A DNA stretch of 64,000 bases from Mesostigma viride. Its lineage: Eukaryota > Streptophyta > Mesostigmatophyceae > Mesostigmatales > Mesostigmataceae. Below the pieces are notes generated by a model. That model did no database searches. It was not told where the DNA came from and saw only the letters and a program-made list of their open reading frames with translations. The position numbers and the translations under genes are program-made. This document shows, piece after piece, positions 1 through 10,303 of this stretch; positions within the stretch are counted from its first letter, which is position 1; every line of letters starts with the position of its first letter. The stretch is from the NCBI GenBank assembly GCA_009746045.1, contig RPFO01000312.1, positions 2,663,279 through 2,727,278 of the forward strand, read 5' to 3'.

Positions 1-15
1 GCCCTACTGAAGCAT

Positions 16-1700
16 GTGTGGTCTGCCAAGCATACTCTGTCTTATTTGGCCACCTATCCAGTGGAACACATCTTTTTCCTGCATTTGGTGCCTAATGAAC
101 CTGAGTCTGCTAGTGGTCATTCTGTCAATGCTGTCAGTTCTACTGTCACCACTGAGCAACAACAGCAGCATGATGCCTTGTTGGACAGGTATGGAGCCAT
201 CTTTGAGGACAAGATGCCCCAGTATCCTCCTGAGGGACCCATCACACATGTCATCAAGTTGGTAGAGGGTGCTCGTCCTCCTTTTGTGCCTATGTACAGG
301 ATGGGCCCTGCAGAGATGGCAGAGCTGAAGACCATACTTATTGGCCTGTTGGAGGCTGGTCTGATCCTCCCAGCTAACAGTCCTTTCAGTTCTGGGTGTT
401 TGCTTGTACCCAAGCATGATGGGGGGTGGAGGTTGTGCATTGACCTGAGGGGACTGAACAAGGTGACTGTCAAGTCCAGGTACCCTCTGCCCAGAATTGA
501 TGAGTTGCTGGAGAGGACTGCAGGAGCTGCCTTCTTTACCAAGTTTGACCTCAGGCATGCTTTCTGGCAGATCAGGGTGGCTACTGAGGACATCCCCAAG
601 ACGGCCTTTTCTACCCATGGGGACAGTTCCAGTGGACAGTAATGCCCATGGGTGCCTCTAACAGTCCTGCCACTATGCAGATGTTTGTCAATGCCATCTT
701 TGGCCACCTGACTGGAAATGCCCTGCCCCAGATCTCACCTGACCTTCGCAACCCCAGGTTCAAGGACATTGCCCACTTGTGTGACACTACCAGGGTGGTC
801 TTCAGGACTTGTGTGGTCGTCTACCTGGACGACATTCTGGTACACTCTCGTACCTTCAGGGAGCATCTGGAGAACGTGGAGGAGGTCCTTAAGGTGATCC
901 ATCAGTATCATCTGTCGGTGAAGAGGTCCAAGGTGGAGTGGGGCCAAGAGGTGAAGTTTCTGGGCTACCAGCTGAGCGCTGCAGGTATGACTCCTGAGGC
1001 CAGCAAGGTCTCTGCTGTTTTGGAGTGGCCTGTGTTGAAGTCAGCTCAGGATGTCAGATCCTTTCTGGGCCTGGTGGGCTGGTACCGACGGTTCATCCCT
1101 GACATGGCGGCCATCTCTGGTCCCCTGTTAGCCCTGCTCAAGAAGGATGTTCCCTTTGAGTGGACTGCAGCATGCCAGCAAGCTTTTGATGTGTTGAAGC
1201 AGAAGCTTACCACTGCTCCCTTGTTGGTGGGCCCCAACCCAGACTTGCCATACCAGGTTAGGTCTGATGCCTCACAGGGTGCTATTGGTGCAGTACTAAT
1301 GCAAGATCATGGTAAGGGCCCTCAACCAGTGGAATACATGTCCAGGAGTATGACGTCTGCAGAACGTAACTACCCTGTTCATGAGCAGAGCTGCTGGGAT
1401 TGGTGGTGGCCTGTCACAAGTGGGAACACCTACTGAAGGGGGCTCAGTTTTCTGTGGCCAGCAGCGCCAGGATGGGCAGGGCAACGAGTCTATTACCCTG
1501 ATGACTGACCACAGGCCCTTGGTACATGTGTTGGAACAGACCCGGATGAGTAAGAGGATGGCTGGATGGATGGAGTTCCTGGGGGGGTTTGGACCTTTCT
1601 CTGTGAGGTACATTCCTGGTACGCAGAATGTGGTGCCTGACGCCCTGTCCAGGAGGAGGGATTTGATGGGAAGTTTTCATGAGGACTTGGACATCTGTGC
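16..1700 (+). pseudogene. Ty3/gypsy reverse transcriptase and RNase H, frameshifted
   Basis: From 16 to about 620 the frame reads a linker and the N-terminal RT palm, including FDLRHAFWQIRV (motif A, near 546). A frameshift near 620 moves the coding to the frame starting at 642, which reads MPMGASNSPATMQ (motif B) and YLDD at 822-833, the catalytic aspartate pair. FLGLVGWYRRFIPDMA near 1062-1110 is the RT/RNase H tether, and SDASQGAIGAVLMQ near 1264 is the first RNase H strand. A second break near 1385 shifts to a third frame, where TDHRPL (1504) and PGTQNVVPDALSRR (1615-1656) close RNase H. All catalytic landmarks remain visible, so decay is recent to moderate, but no single frame spans the domain. 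Confidence 0.9.
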
Positions 1701-1979
1701 TGCCCTGATTTCTGTGGTAGAGTGTGGAGCCTTGACTAGAGCTCAGGCCAACAACCAGAAGGTTTCTCAACTGTTGACACCACCTGTAGGGAATAACGGT
1801 GGTCCCGTGATGCTCATCGACCAGGGCTCTGTCCCAGAGTTGACAGGCGTCCAGGAGGGTGTCCAGTCACTGTCTGACAGTCTTAGGAGAAGTCCTGAAG
1901 GTGTGGTGCCCACTCCCACAGTGCAGCCAGGTGAGGGAGCCCTGCTAGGCGCAGCAGAGGTAGGCCCAGGAAGTGGGTC

Positions 1980-3381
1980 ATGGACCCTGTGTTGGTAGGC
2001 CGGTCCAAGGTGTTGGCCTCTCAGGTGATGGCAAGGTCAAAAGGGCCTATAGCTACTACTGTCTCATCCAAGCAGTTGGTGGCTAGCCCTGGGCAGGAAG
2101 AGGAGATGCAGATGCAGCCCCTGGGACCTGACAAGGACCTGGTGTTGCCTAATCCTTTAAATATTTCCCTGCTGGACGTCATCAAGGCCTTCACCAAGAC
2201 GGAGGACATGGCTACTGCAGCTATCCAGAGGGGCAACTTTGGCAATAGACCTGTAGAATACTGGGAGGGCGTTCTGTATGTTCACACTCATGATGCAGAG
2301 CACACGGTGACTAGAAAAGTGTATGTGCCTGAGATGGCCATTCCCACAGTGTTACATTGTTTCCATGACGATGTGACTGCGTGTCATCCTGGTTATGCTA
2401 AGCTACTTCATGAGGTGCAGCAGAGGTTTTGGTGGCCTGGCCTTTATCAGGATGTTAAGGCCTATGTGGATTCCTGTGACTCCTGCCAGAGAAATAAGGT
2501 CAGGAACCAAGCCACGCCCATCTTTCCCATGGCTATGCCCATTCCCCTGCGCCCTTGGATCAGTGTGACTATGGATTTTATCTGTGGTCTTCCCATGTCA
2601 GATGGTGGCAATGACAGGATCCTTGTGGTCATGGACAGGCTTCCAGGATGTGCCATCTGATTCCTTGCAATACTCATCTCACCGCTGCACAGTGTGTGGA
2701 TTTGTTTATGAAGGAGATCTACCGTCTGCACGGCATGCCTAGAGTGATCATCACTGATCAGGACCCCCTTTGGCTGTCAGGGTTTTGGAAGTCATTCTTT
2801 GACATCCTAGACACTAAGCTGGCATTCGGTGTGGCATACAGGTGTGCCAGTACTGGGGCGGTGGAGAGGATGAACAGAATTGTCAGGGAGTGTCAAAAGC
2901 ACTATTGTACCACGACAACAAGGACTGGGACAAGAAGCTACCTTTCATAGAGTTCGCAATCAACAACTCTCCTCTGGCTCCTCACCAGATGTCCCCCTTC
3001 GTGATCTGCAATGGCCAGTGTCCCTTGACACCATTCGACTTGGAACTGCCTGACAGAGACGCTGAAGGCCCTTTCCAGCGACGTCTTGGTTCAGTCCAGC
3101 AGTTGTTGGCTTCCTTCCAGGAGGCTCACAGCATTGTGGCTACCCAGCTGTTGAGGACACAGGACAAGTACCTGACTAACGCCTGGCAGCAAACGGTGGC
3201 CAGTCATTCCTTTGTAGCTCCTGGGGACTTGGTGTTGTTGGAAGCCAACAGAGTGCTGCCTGAGAAGGAGCAATGCAGGAAACTGCAACCACTCTGGTTG
3301 GGTCCTTACCCAGTGTTGGCCACCTTCACTATGGTACAGTGGTCCAGGTCCAGTGCCTTCTCACTGGAAGCTCAGGAATAA
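1980..3381 (+). pseudogene. Ty3/gypsy integrase, frameshifted
   Basis: The N-terminal HHCC zinc-binding part is visible in the frame from 1980: histidines near 2356-2400 and the pair CDSC followed by QRNK near 2476-2495. The catalytic core starts with TMDF (aspartate near 2574). After a frameshift near 2640 it continues with IITDQDP (second aspartate near 2756) and TGAVERMNR (glutamate near 2863). A further shift after about 2900 gives the frame 2842-3381 with FIEFAINNSPLAPH and the GPF/GPY-like element LWLGPYPVL near 3293. The DDE triad is therefore present but split over three frames. Confidence 0.88.
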
Positions 3382-3730
3382 TATTTTTCACCTAGCCCAG
3401 CTGAAGCTGTACAGGCGCAACACCTTACCAGGCAGATTGTCTGCCCCTTTGCCTTATGAATTGGATTCTGAGGGGGAGAAGATCTATGAAGTGGAGCGGT
3501 TGTTGGCTCACAGGGTGAAGGGGAAAGGTCGTACAAACAGTTGCAGTTTAAGGTACACTGGAAGGGAGAGCTAGAGGTGACTGCTACGTGGCTGTGGTTG
3601 TCTGATCTCACCAACAGTCACTCTGCTGTACTAGAGTATTGTCAGCGTCATGGATCACCTTGCCTGAGTGGTATGTCATGGGCTCTGAGCGGTGTGCTCC
3701 CCTTCATAGCTCCCAGTGAGCACTGCTAAC
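3353..3730 (+). pseudogene. Integrase C-terminus and chromodomain
   Basis: FHLAQLKLYRRN (3388-3420) is the usual C-terminal integrase stretch of chromoviruses (HVSQLKPY type). YEVERLLAHRVKGKG (3486-3530) followed, after a frame break, by QFKVHWKGELEVTATWLWLS (3544 on) matches a chromodomain: the EVE...I start, the F/Y-x-V-x-WKG core and the TW-x-P/L-x-x-L end. In this family the chromodomain is known to target insertion to marked chromatin. Here it is broken by one frameshift near 3535. Confidence 0.85.
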
Positions 3731-3744
3731 CCTCTTTTTGGTTT

Positions 3745-5090
3745 GTGTGTCTGTGGTTGCCAGCCATGGCCGACTCCCATCCTGAGGGGACACCCAGGCC
3801 ACCTGCCAACCCAAGAGGACGTGAGGGCTACGTATGTCTTTCAGCACGACTACGCTGGCCCCAGAGCCCGGGCCCTTCGATCCAGGAAGACGCTGGGTTT
3901 GTGGAAGCCCATTTTCTCAATCTGTTCCAGCGTATGGTACATGATCAGCAACGGCACGAGCAGCGTCACGGGGCCTTGATAACCAGGTTGATTAATGTGG
4001 AGGGTTGGTTACTCAGATGGCAGAACACTTGAGGGCTGGGCACATTCCAACTGTGGGTTCTGCTGTGCCTGCAGTTTCTGAGGCTCCAGTAGCTCAGGAG
4101 GCTATCCCCACCGGTGGCCTCAGTCCCTCCTCTACGGAGGCTCCTCCACCCCCTAAGGTGGTGGTACACTTGCCCAGGTCTGTTGTCCCAACAAAACAGG
4201 TGGAGCAGTTCTTGGACCACCGTAATTGTGTCCTGGACAGTGCGAGTGGTGTAAATCCTTGTACACAGCCATGCAGGCATTGGATCAGACAGTGGTGGAG
4301 GAGGGTGAACTAGTACCTGAGGGTATGGTAGAGTTGGCCCTTGACTGTCTGCCCCCCAGTCTTGTGAGATTGGGTCACCTATGGTGGCTTACATTATGCA
4401 CACCGTCTTTGCAGTGTACCCGTGGCCTTCGTTTGACATGAGGCCGGTGGAGGGCCAGGACTTGATGGAGGCTCTGCCCAGTGACCTGAGACTCGCCTTT
4501 GCAGGCTCAAGCCAGTTGGATATTCCCAGACCTACACTGAGCTACTTGAGCAGCTGTCAAGCAGGGAGAGTTTGACCTTACTCCGTCGTCCAACTGCTCT
4601 GTGATGTCTTGTTTTCCACACAAGGACAGCACAGTCTTTGTGGGGCTGCAGTTACCAAAGTTCCCTAACGAGCTGAGGGCCAGGCTCACACCTTTGAGGG
4701 TGCTGGTACCCATCTTGGGGCCAGGTGGGGGCCTATCAAGGCCTTTCTACAGCTGTGGTGGGCCTATAGCAGCTGGCTATGTCGCCATAAGACTGCCAGT
4801 GGCTGGGTCTTCGATCCCCTCCGACAGGCTGTGGTCACTCTGTCCTACCCTGCCCAGTGCAGTAGGTTTTCAGCTGAGTTGGGCAAGGCTGCTGAGACCT
4901 GCTTGGATATTCAGGTCAGCAGGAACTGGCCAGATCTGGTGTCCATGGTGGAGCATTTCCCAGTGTTTGGAACGAGGGGAAGGATATGAAGAAGGGGGAT
5001 TGGTTCACTCTGTGAAGGGTTCCAGGATGGTTGGAGATGGGCTGTGGAGTGAGGTGGGGATCCAGAATGGAGGAGGCCAGTTCTGATGTC
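3745..5090 (+). other. Unassigned broken ORF region between chromodomain and LTR
   Basis: Three or more overlapping broken frames (3745-4032, 4005-4313, 4226-4441, 4601-5086) have protein-like composition, including a Q/H/R-rich helix (RMVHDQQRHEQRHGALITRL) and a proline-rich linker followed by KQVEQFLDHRNCVLDSASG. The helix plus proline linker layout is reminiscent of Gag, but I find no CCHC zinc knuckle and cannot assign it. It may be an extra 3' ORF of the element or a gag-like piece of a rearranged copy. Confidence 0.4.
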
Positions 5091-5393
5091 CAGTCCAGAT
5101 TTCCAGCAATGACAGTTCTGAGTTCATGGTAGTCTTGCAGTTGTATTATCCAGGCATGGTTGCCTGTGTGTTAGTCACTTGATGACATTTCATCTGTGGG
5201 TGAATTTGTCTTATTCAGGGTTGACATGATCAGATGATACTGAGATAGGAGGCCCTTTGGGGATGTAAAAACCCACTTGCTTGTCCCAAGAGGTGGTGGA
5301 CTTCCTGTTTATTGTTGTGTTGTTTTGTGGAGGTTGTTGTTTTATTCTTCTTGGCTTCTAGGAACTGGGAGTTCCTGTCTTGAGGGGGAGATA

Positions 5394-6091
5394 TGTAACA
5401 ACCAAATGTTACATCCAAAGTTTTCCTACTGTTGATCTTATTATGAGTTCTTTAGGACAATTATTTGGAGAAGTTAGGAGGCTTCGACGTCTGAGATATT
5501 GGGCCTGCTGAGATCTGTCGAATTTATTGTTCTACCCTCATTGGTCGTGGCCTGATCCACGTAGGGTACTTTGCATGGTTTTGTTCAGTCAGTCATAGAT
5601 TCTCTTTAATACCGTTGTACCTGGTGGATTTGGTTCCAGGTCATTGAGATTCGTATGTGCTGGCTTTGTGTTGTGTGAGGATTCGGAGGCTAAGATCTTA
5701 TCTTGAGTGATCCTCACTTTTGATTGGTCCTTCCGGGTTAGGGTTGAGCCGATCTGCGTGCACGATGACTTTTATCCTGTTTGTGGCGGCTGTGCATGTG
5801 TGCGTGTAAGAAAGCTAAAGCTATGGTGTAATTCAAGGGTTTCCTTGTTTCATCAATCAAACAACCCTTGCCAAAAGTCAACTATAACTTCAACAGATAG
5901 TCGACTTGGATATAACTTGTCTGTTGTGTCTAACAAGGGTGGGGACTCATTCCCTTAACTGTTGAAGATCCATCTTCATTGCTTCTCTGGACGTGAAGTT
6001 ATCTGTCGCGACTCCAACCCAGGTATAAAGATCTTTTCACATCAATGTTGAAACTGAGGCTGTTGCAAACACAACATTTTTAGTCGTTACA
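5394..6091 (+). repeat. Putative 3' LTR of the gypsy element
   Basis: The segment begins TGTAACAACC directly after a purine tract and ends GTTACA, giving the TG...CA ends and the short inverted termini TGTAAC/GTTACA expected of an LTR. Length is 698 bp. The partner LTR lies outside the window, so neither the ends nor the target duplication can be confirmed. No long ORF is present. Confidence 0.7.
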
Positions 6092-6130
6092 CAGAACAAA
6101 ACCCAAAACCGTGATTTTACTGCCGCTATC

Positions 6131-7130
6131 ATGAATTCTCGCGTTGCTCCTCCCATCACGACCTGGGCGGACATGCATACCACCTCCGCCACCTCTGCCG
6201 TCGCAGCACAGCTCCAGCAGCAGCAGCTCGACCTCCGCGAGGAGGCCGAGCTCGCCAAGCGCAGCCTCAACGTCATACTCAAGAACTTCGACATGAAGGA
6301 AGGTGAGAATTCCGAGAAGCTTGCACGTGCGTTTGAGAGAGAAATTCTTAGTCGCATGCATGGGCCTTACTGGTGAGATATAGAGCTGGTCGCCCACCGC
6401 CTTCCCCGCGCGCGGGGTATAAGGCAGGGGCGCCCCCGCTCCTTCTCACCTTTAAGAACCCGGCGGACAAGATTTCCTTCCTCAGACGCCGCAAGCGGGA
6501 TCGAGAAGACTCACTTCACCCTTGACGACGACTTGACCCTGGCGCAGCAACAACGGCGACAGGAGCTATGGCCGACCTACCTCCAGCTCCGGCAGACCAA
6601 GGCGGGCCAGCCGGTGTACTGGAAGGGGGCGGCCATCTACGTCGGCCACAAGCCCTGGCACACGACCCCCTCGACCACCGCGGCCCCAGCGACTCCAGAA
6701 GCCCCAGCCTAGGGGAATACAGTAGTGAGTAGTGTAGAATAGTTAGACAGTGGCCTTGTACATGTATGCCTGCCTACTACAGGCACTACATCAGCTGAGG
6801 CCTAGCACTTTTAGTCATGTACATGTGTGCCTATGATGAGTCACCCTCGATCCAGATGATGCCTATTTATAGCTTTATTTTATTTTATTATGCAGTGCCC
6901 ATGCAGGTAGTCACTCTCTGCTGAGAAGCCATGCCCTAGCTCTTGTATAGCCGGCCATGATGATATTCCCCCACATGACATGCTCCCCCTTATAGCTGGG
7001 CATAGCGTGATAGATCATGAGGGTGCAGGTGCCCTGGTGCACCTAGAGCAAGGGTAGCTTACATTCCCACCCTTGCATGACGGTAGCCCAGAATGTATTA
7101 AAAGCCATATGCCCCTTCTACGCATGGCGA
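6131..7130 (+). mobile_element. ORF1-only LINE-like element, copy 1 (5'-truncated, broken)
   Basis: From about 6140 the DNA matches copy 2 from about 8112 (coding PPITTWAD, then the helical DLREEAELAKRSLN stretch) and continues to the same ORF end at about 6712, but with frameshifts near 6180, 6360 and 6500. The 3' untranslated part (6713 to about 7125) matches those of copies 2 and 3. The 5' end is truncated close to the gypsy LTR. The family is described under copy 3. Confidence 0.8.
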
Positions 7131-7740
7131 TCCACTCGAGCCACGAGCCACGAGGGAGCCATGGCTGACAGCGGAGCTCATAACTTTCACGTTTGAGCAC
7201 CGAATTCAGCCGTGAATATCACAATCGATGCGTCTTTCTACGACGCACACGCTGATATAATTTTCCGACGCTATTACGCAATATACGATGAGCAAACGCC
7301 TCTTGACGCAACGCAGCCTGGCGGCTGCGCTCGGCAATGAAAATACGTCTGCAGCCTCGGCTGCAGCTTCGCCCCCCGGCCCAGACGGCAACGGTGACAC
7401 TAGTCGTGCACTGGTGCTCGCCCAGCCCCCCGGGCTTGCCTCGCCATCTGCATCGCCTGAACCTAAGCGCAGTCGCTCTGCTGAGCCGCATGCACTGGGA
7501 CGAGATCACCTTCGACATCGATCAACGCCTCTAACTTCTGGAGACGCAGCCCAGGAGCCTTCATGGAAGACCTGTTTTTCGGCACGCACACCTCGCTTCT
7601 AGCCCTGTGCGTGCACCTCACGTCCCACAACCGCGGCCGCTGGCCTGGTGATGGCCAGCTTGTCGACCCCGCCGAGGCTCTCCCAATCGTTCACCGCATG
7701 AATCGCCCCAAGCTCCAACGCTACGCCCTCTGCTCCCTCC

Positions 7741-8688
7741 TTGGACGCTCCGAACGAAACCGCGATCTGGGCTTCCCCACCGCCCCCCCCCACCTTCCCC
7801 ACCGAAGCCACCATTCGCACCCTCCTCAAGGAAGCTTTCGAGCAACACGTGACCCCCCTTGCCACATCTGTGGCGGCAATGGGAGGCACGCTGGCTGCTG
7901 AGCTTCCCACCATCCCCACCGCCACCGCCACCCTCCCCGCCCCCCCCCCCCCCCCCCCCTCCGCCTCAACCGACTCCATCACCGCCCAGCTCCGCGACAT
8001 CGACCAGCGCCTCAAGGATAATGCAATCGCTATCGACGCCCTGCAGAACACCGCAGGCCTCACCGCCCAGGCGGTGAAGGACATTGCCGCCAAGCCAGCC
8101 CCTGCTGGCCTGGCCGGCGATGCTCCTCCCATCACGACCTGGGCGGACATACTTAAGCAACATACCACCTCCACCACCTCCGCCGTCGCAGCCCAGCTCC
8201 AGCGGCAGACGCTTGACCTCCGCGAGGAGGCCGAGCTCGCCAAGCGCAGCCTCAACGCCATACTCAAGAACTTCGACATGGAAGAAGGTGAGAATTCCGA
8301 GAAGCTTGCACGTGCGTTTGAGAGCAAAATCCTTGCACGCATGGGCCTTCTTGGTGAGATTAAGCTGACCGCCCACCGCCTCCCCCGCGCGCGGGGTAAG
8401 GCAGGGGTGCCTCCGCTTCTTCTCATCTTCGAGAGCCCAGCGGACAAGATTTCGTTTCTCAGACGCCTCAAGCGGCTCGAGAAGACTCACTTCACCCTTG
8501 ACGACGACTTGACCCTGGCGCAGCAACAACGGCGACGGGAGCTATGGCCGACCTACCTCCAGCTCCGGCAGACCAAGGCGGGCCAGCCGGTGTACTGGAA
8601 GGGGGCGGCCATCTACGTCGGCCACAAGCCCTGGCACGCGACCCCCTCGACCACCGCGGTCCCAGCGACTTCAGCAGCCCCAGCCTAG
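7741..8688 (+). pseudogene. L1-ORF1p-like RNA-binding protein, copy 2
   Basis: The main open frame of copy 2. In order it has TFPTEATIRTLLKEAFEQHV, a polyproline run, AQLRDIDQRLKDNAIAIDAL (likely coiled coil), LREEAELAKRSLNAILKNFD, then an RRM-like stretch (PLLLIFESPADKISFLRRLK) and LDDDLTLAQQQRRRELWPTY followed by PVYWKGAAIYVG. The last block parallels the C-terminal domain of L1 ORF1 proteins (an L-T/S-x-E-x-x-x-x-R-R core followed by a basic strand). The N-terminal part lies in other frames upstream (7288-7500 and 7563-7790), so this copy is broken. Assignment to the L1 ORF1 family is by pattern and not certain. Confidence 0.7.
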
Positions 8689-8883
8689 GAGAATACAGCA
8701 GCAGTAGTGTAGAATAGTTAGACAGTGGCCTTGTACATGCCCGCCTACTACAGGCACTATACCAGCTGAGGCCTAGCATTTTTAGTCATGTACATGTGTG
8801 CCTATGATGAGCCACCCTCCAGATGATGCCTAGCTTTATTTTATTATGCAGTGCCCATGCAGGGAGTCACTCTCTGCTGAGAA

Positions 8884-9177
8884 TTAATTAATTAGGAACA
8901 TAACTCCGTTGGGAGTAAATGTAGCACATATCCCAGAGAAGAGGCATATGGCTTTTAATACATTCTGGGCTACTTCCTGCAAGGGTGGGAATGTAAACGA
9001 CACTTGCTCGAGGTGCACCAGGGCACCTGCACCCCCATGATCTATCAAGCTCAACCCAGCTAAGGGGAGCCTGTCATGGTGGGGGAAGATCAACGTGGCT
9101 ATACACAAGCTAGGCATGGCCTCTCATCAGAGAGTGACTCTCTGTATAGGCAGGGCTGAGCTCATTCTTAATGCAGC
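8884..9177 (-). mobile_element. Inverted 3'-end fragment of the ORF1 family
   Basis: Read on the minus strand this is the family's 3' region (CTAGCTT...TTAAAAGCCATATG...CCCAACGGAGTTATG) ending in a TTAATTAATTAA tail at 8884. It is flanked by the direct repeat TCTGCTGAGAA (about 8873-8883 and 9179-9189), a plausible 11-bp target-site duplication. It is a heavily 5'-truncated insertion into copy 2's 3' region and forms a near-perfect inverted pair with 9189-9517. Confidence 0.75.
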
Positions 9178-9517
9178 ATCTGCTGAGAAGCCATGCCCTA
9201 GCTCTTGTATAGCCATGATGATCTTCCCCCACATGACATGCTCCCCCTTAGCTGGGCATAGCGTGATAGATCATGAGGGTGCAGGTGCCTTGGTGCACCT
9301 AGAGCAAGGGTAGCTTACATTCCCATCCTTGCATGAAGTAGCCCAGAATGTATTAAAAGCCATATGCCCCTTCTCAGGGATATGTGCTACAGATACTCCC
9401 AACGGAGTTATGTTTCTAATTAATAAATTAATGCCCCTTCTCAGGGATATGTGCTACATTTACTCCCAACGGAGTTATGTTCCTAATTAATTAATTAATT
9501 AATTAATTAATTAATTA

Positions 9518-9898
9518 TCATGAATTCTATATCATTCCGCGCAACCAAAAAAATTCAGATTACCCCCCATGCCGATGTCATAGAAAAAGTAAGTAAGTAC
9601 TTGCGTGTCATGCGCAAAGGCATGCCACGGAGTACTATGCTAATCTCATCAGAAAAACAACAGCGATATTTTACACCAGCTAATTTCCGCCACATACTAA
9701 CATCATAAACTTATTGTCTTTAAGATTCGAATAACATTTTTGCATTTCGCTTGCCCTATTGTGGTAGTTTCGCCTGAACACAGTCGCCATGGCCATTTCC
9801 GCAAGGGGTGCGCGCACCGTGCACCCACTTTTAACAGTACAGACGGAACCGCGAATTTTTCGGCGCCGAAAAATTCGCGGGTGTCCTGTCCCCTTTAT
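9518..9898. repeat. Dispersed palindromic repeat, copy 1, split by a SINE-like insert
   Basis: 9518-9586 plus 9657-9898 aligns with 19135-19440 (for example CTTTAAGATTCG, CGCCATGGCC, GGGGTGCGCGCACCGTGCAC, CCGCGAATTTTTCGGCGCC). Copy 1 contains a perfect 32-bp palindrome at 9849-9880 (arm CCGCGAATTTTTCGGC). The insertion at 9587-9656 is absent from copy 2. I cannot tell whether this is a transposon end or another repeat class. Confidence 0.7.
9587..9656 (-). mobile_element. SINE-like short insertion with AAGT tail, copy A
   Basis: It shares AAGTACTTGCGTGTCATGCG and GGAGTACTATGCTAATCTCA with copies at 15784-15906 and 31335-31455. On the minus strand it ends in an (ACTT)n tail. The bases AGAAAAA on both sides fit a short target-site duplication. 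It is the shortest of the three copies, so the family is variably 5'-truncated, as in LINE-mobilised sequences. Confidence 0.65.
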
Positions 9899-10303
9899 TA
9901 ATGGTAATGTTAAAACATTATGGCAATGTTAATAATTTATGATGGAATGCGCGTCTACCTGAGCATGGCCAAGGTTAACTAAACACACAACACAACACAT
10001 AACACACTCCAATTAGCAGTGTGGATCCAAGTAGGTTGGGGCAATTATCCCTCAATTGTGTGTGGGGGGGCTGCTCCCATTAATACCTTCACCTCGCCTT
10101 AATCACCTAGAGTCATCGCGGTCCTCTGTAAACCGTCTGATGGTTTATGATGACCACCCGAGGTCCTCACTAAGTGTCGCAAGATCAAATAAACCTTTCC
10201 CACCGCAGTCACAAACCGTCTTTCCAACTACCACCGTCCCCCATCGCATTCGCGAGCTTTCATTTCTATCTTAATCTTCCCTTGTCGCACTCCGCAGTCC
10301 TCC
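9899..10303. other. Non-coding stretch 3' of the F-box gene
   Basis: AT-rich sequence (GTTAATAATTT near 9930) followed by pyrimidine-rich DNA. It covers the 3' flank of the minus-strand F-box/LRR gene. I see no gene or clear poly(A) signal beyond AATAAA-like strings near 10188. Confidence 0.5.

Larger units (their letters stand above)
1..6091 (+). mobile_element. Chromodomain Ty3/gypsy retrotransposon, 5' part outside window, decayed
   Basis: The order reverse transcriptase, RNase H, integrase, chromodomain is that of a chromovirus-type LTR retrotransposon. The reading frame breaks near 620, 1385, 1990, 2650, 2900, 3360 and 3535, so the copy cannot make a full Pol. Element 5' end, gag and the left LTR are not in the window. 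A purine-rich tract (TTGAGGGGGAGATA, ending at 5393) precedes a putative 3' LTR starting TGTAAC and ending GTTACA. The region between chromodomain and LTR (3745-5090) is unusually long for this family and carries broken ORFs of unknown identity. The element's right end abuts a 5'-truncated ORF1-type repeat at about 6131. Identification rests on motifs only. Confidence 0.93.
7206..9520 (+). mobile_element. ORF1-only LINE-like element, copy 2 (longest copy, frameshifted)
   Basis: This is the longest copy. A possible start at 7288 (MSKRLLTQRSLAAALGN) opens a low-complexity Ala/Ser/Pro N-terminus. The frame then shifts twice (about 7470-7540 and 7750-7790) before the main frame 7741-8688, which carries a proline run, a coiled-coil-like stretch and the RNA-binding C-terminus. 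The 3' part includes a duplicated 60-bp terminal segment (9362-9483) and an (AATT)n tail at 9484-9517. A reverse-oriented 3' fragment (8884-9177) is inserted inside its 3' region. No RT or endonuclease is encoded between the ORF and the tail. Confidence 0.82.

Noticed and set aside
4-707. Long minus-strand ORFs over the RT region
   Set aside because: Shadows of the plus-strand gypsy pol; no recognisable protein.
5707-5958. 83-codon ORF in the LTR
   Set aside because: Lies wholly inside the putative LTR and has no recognisable features.
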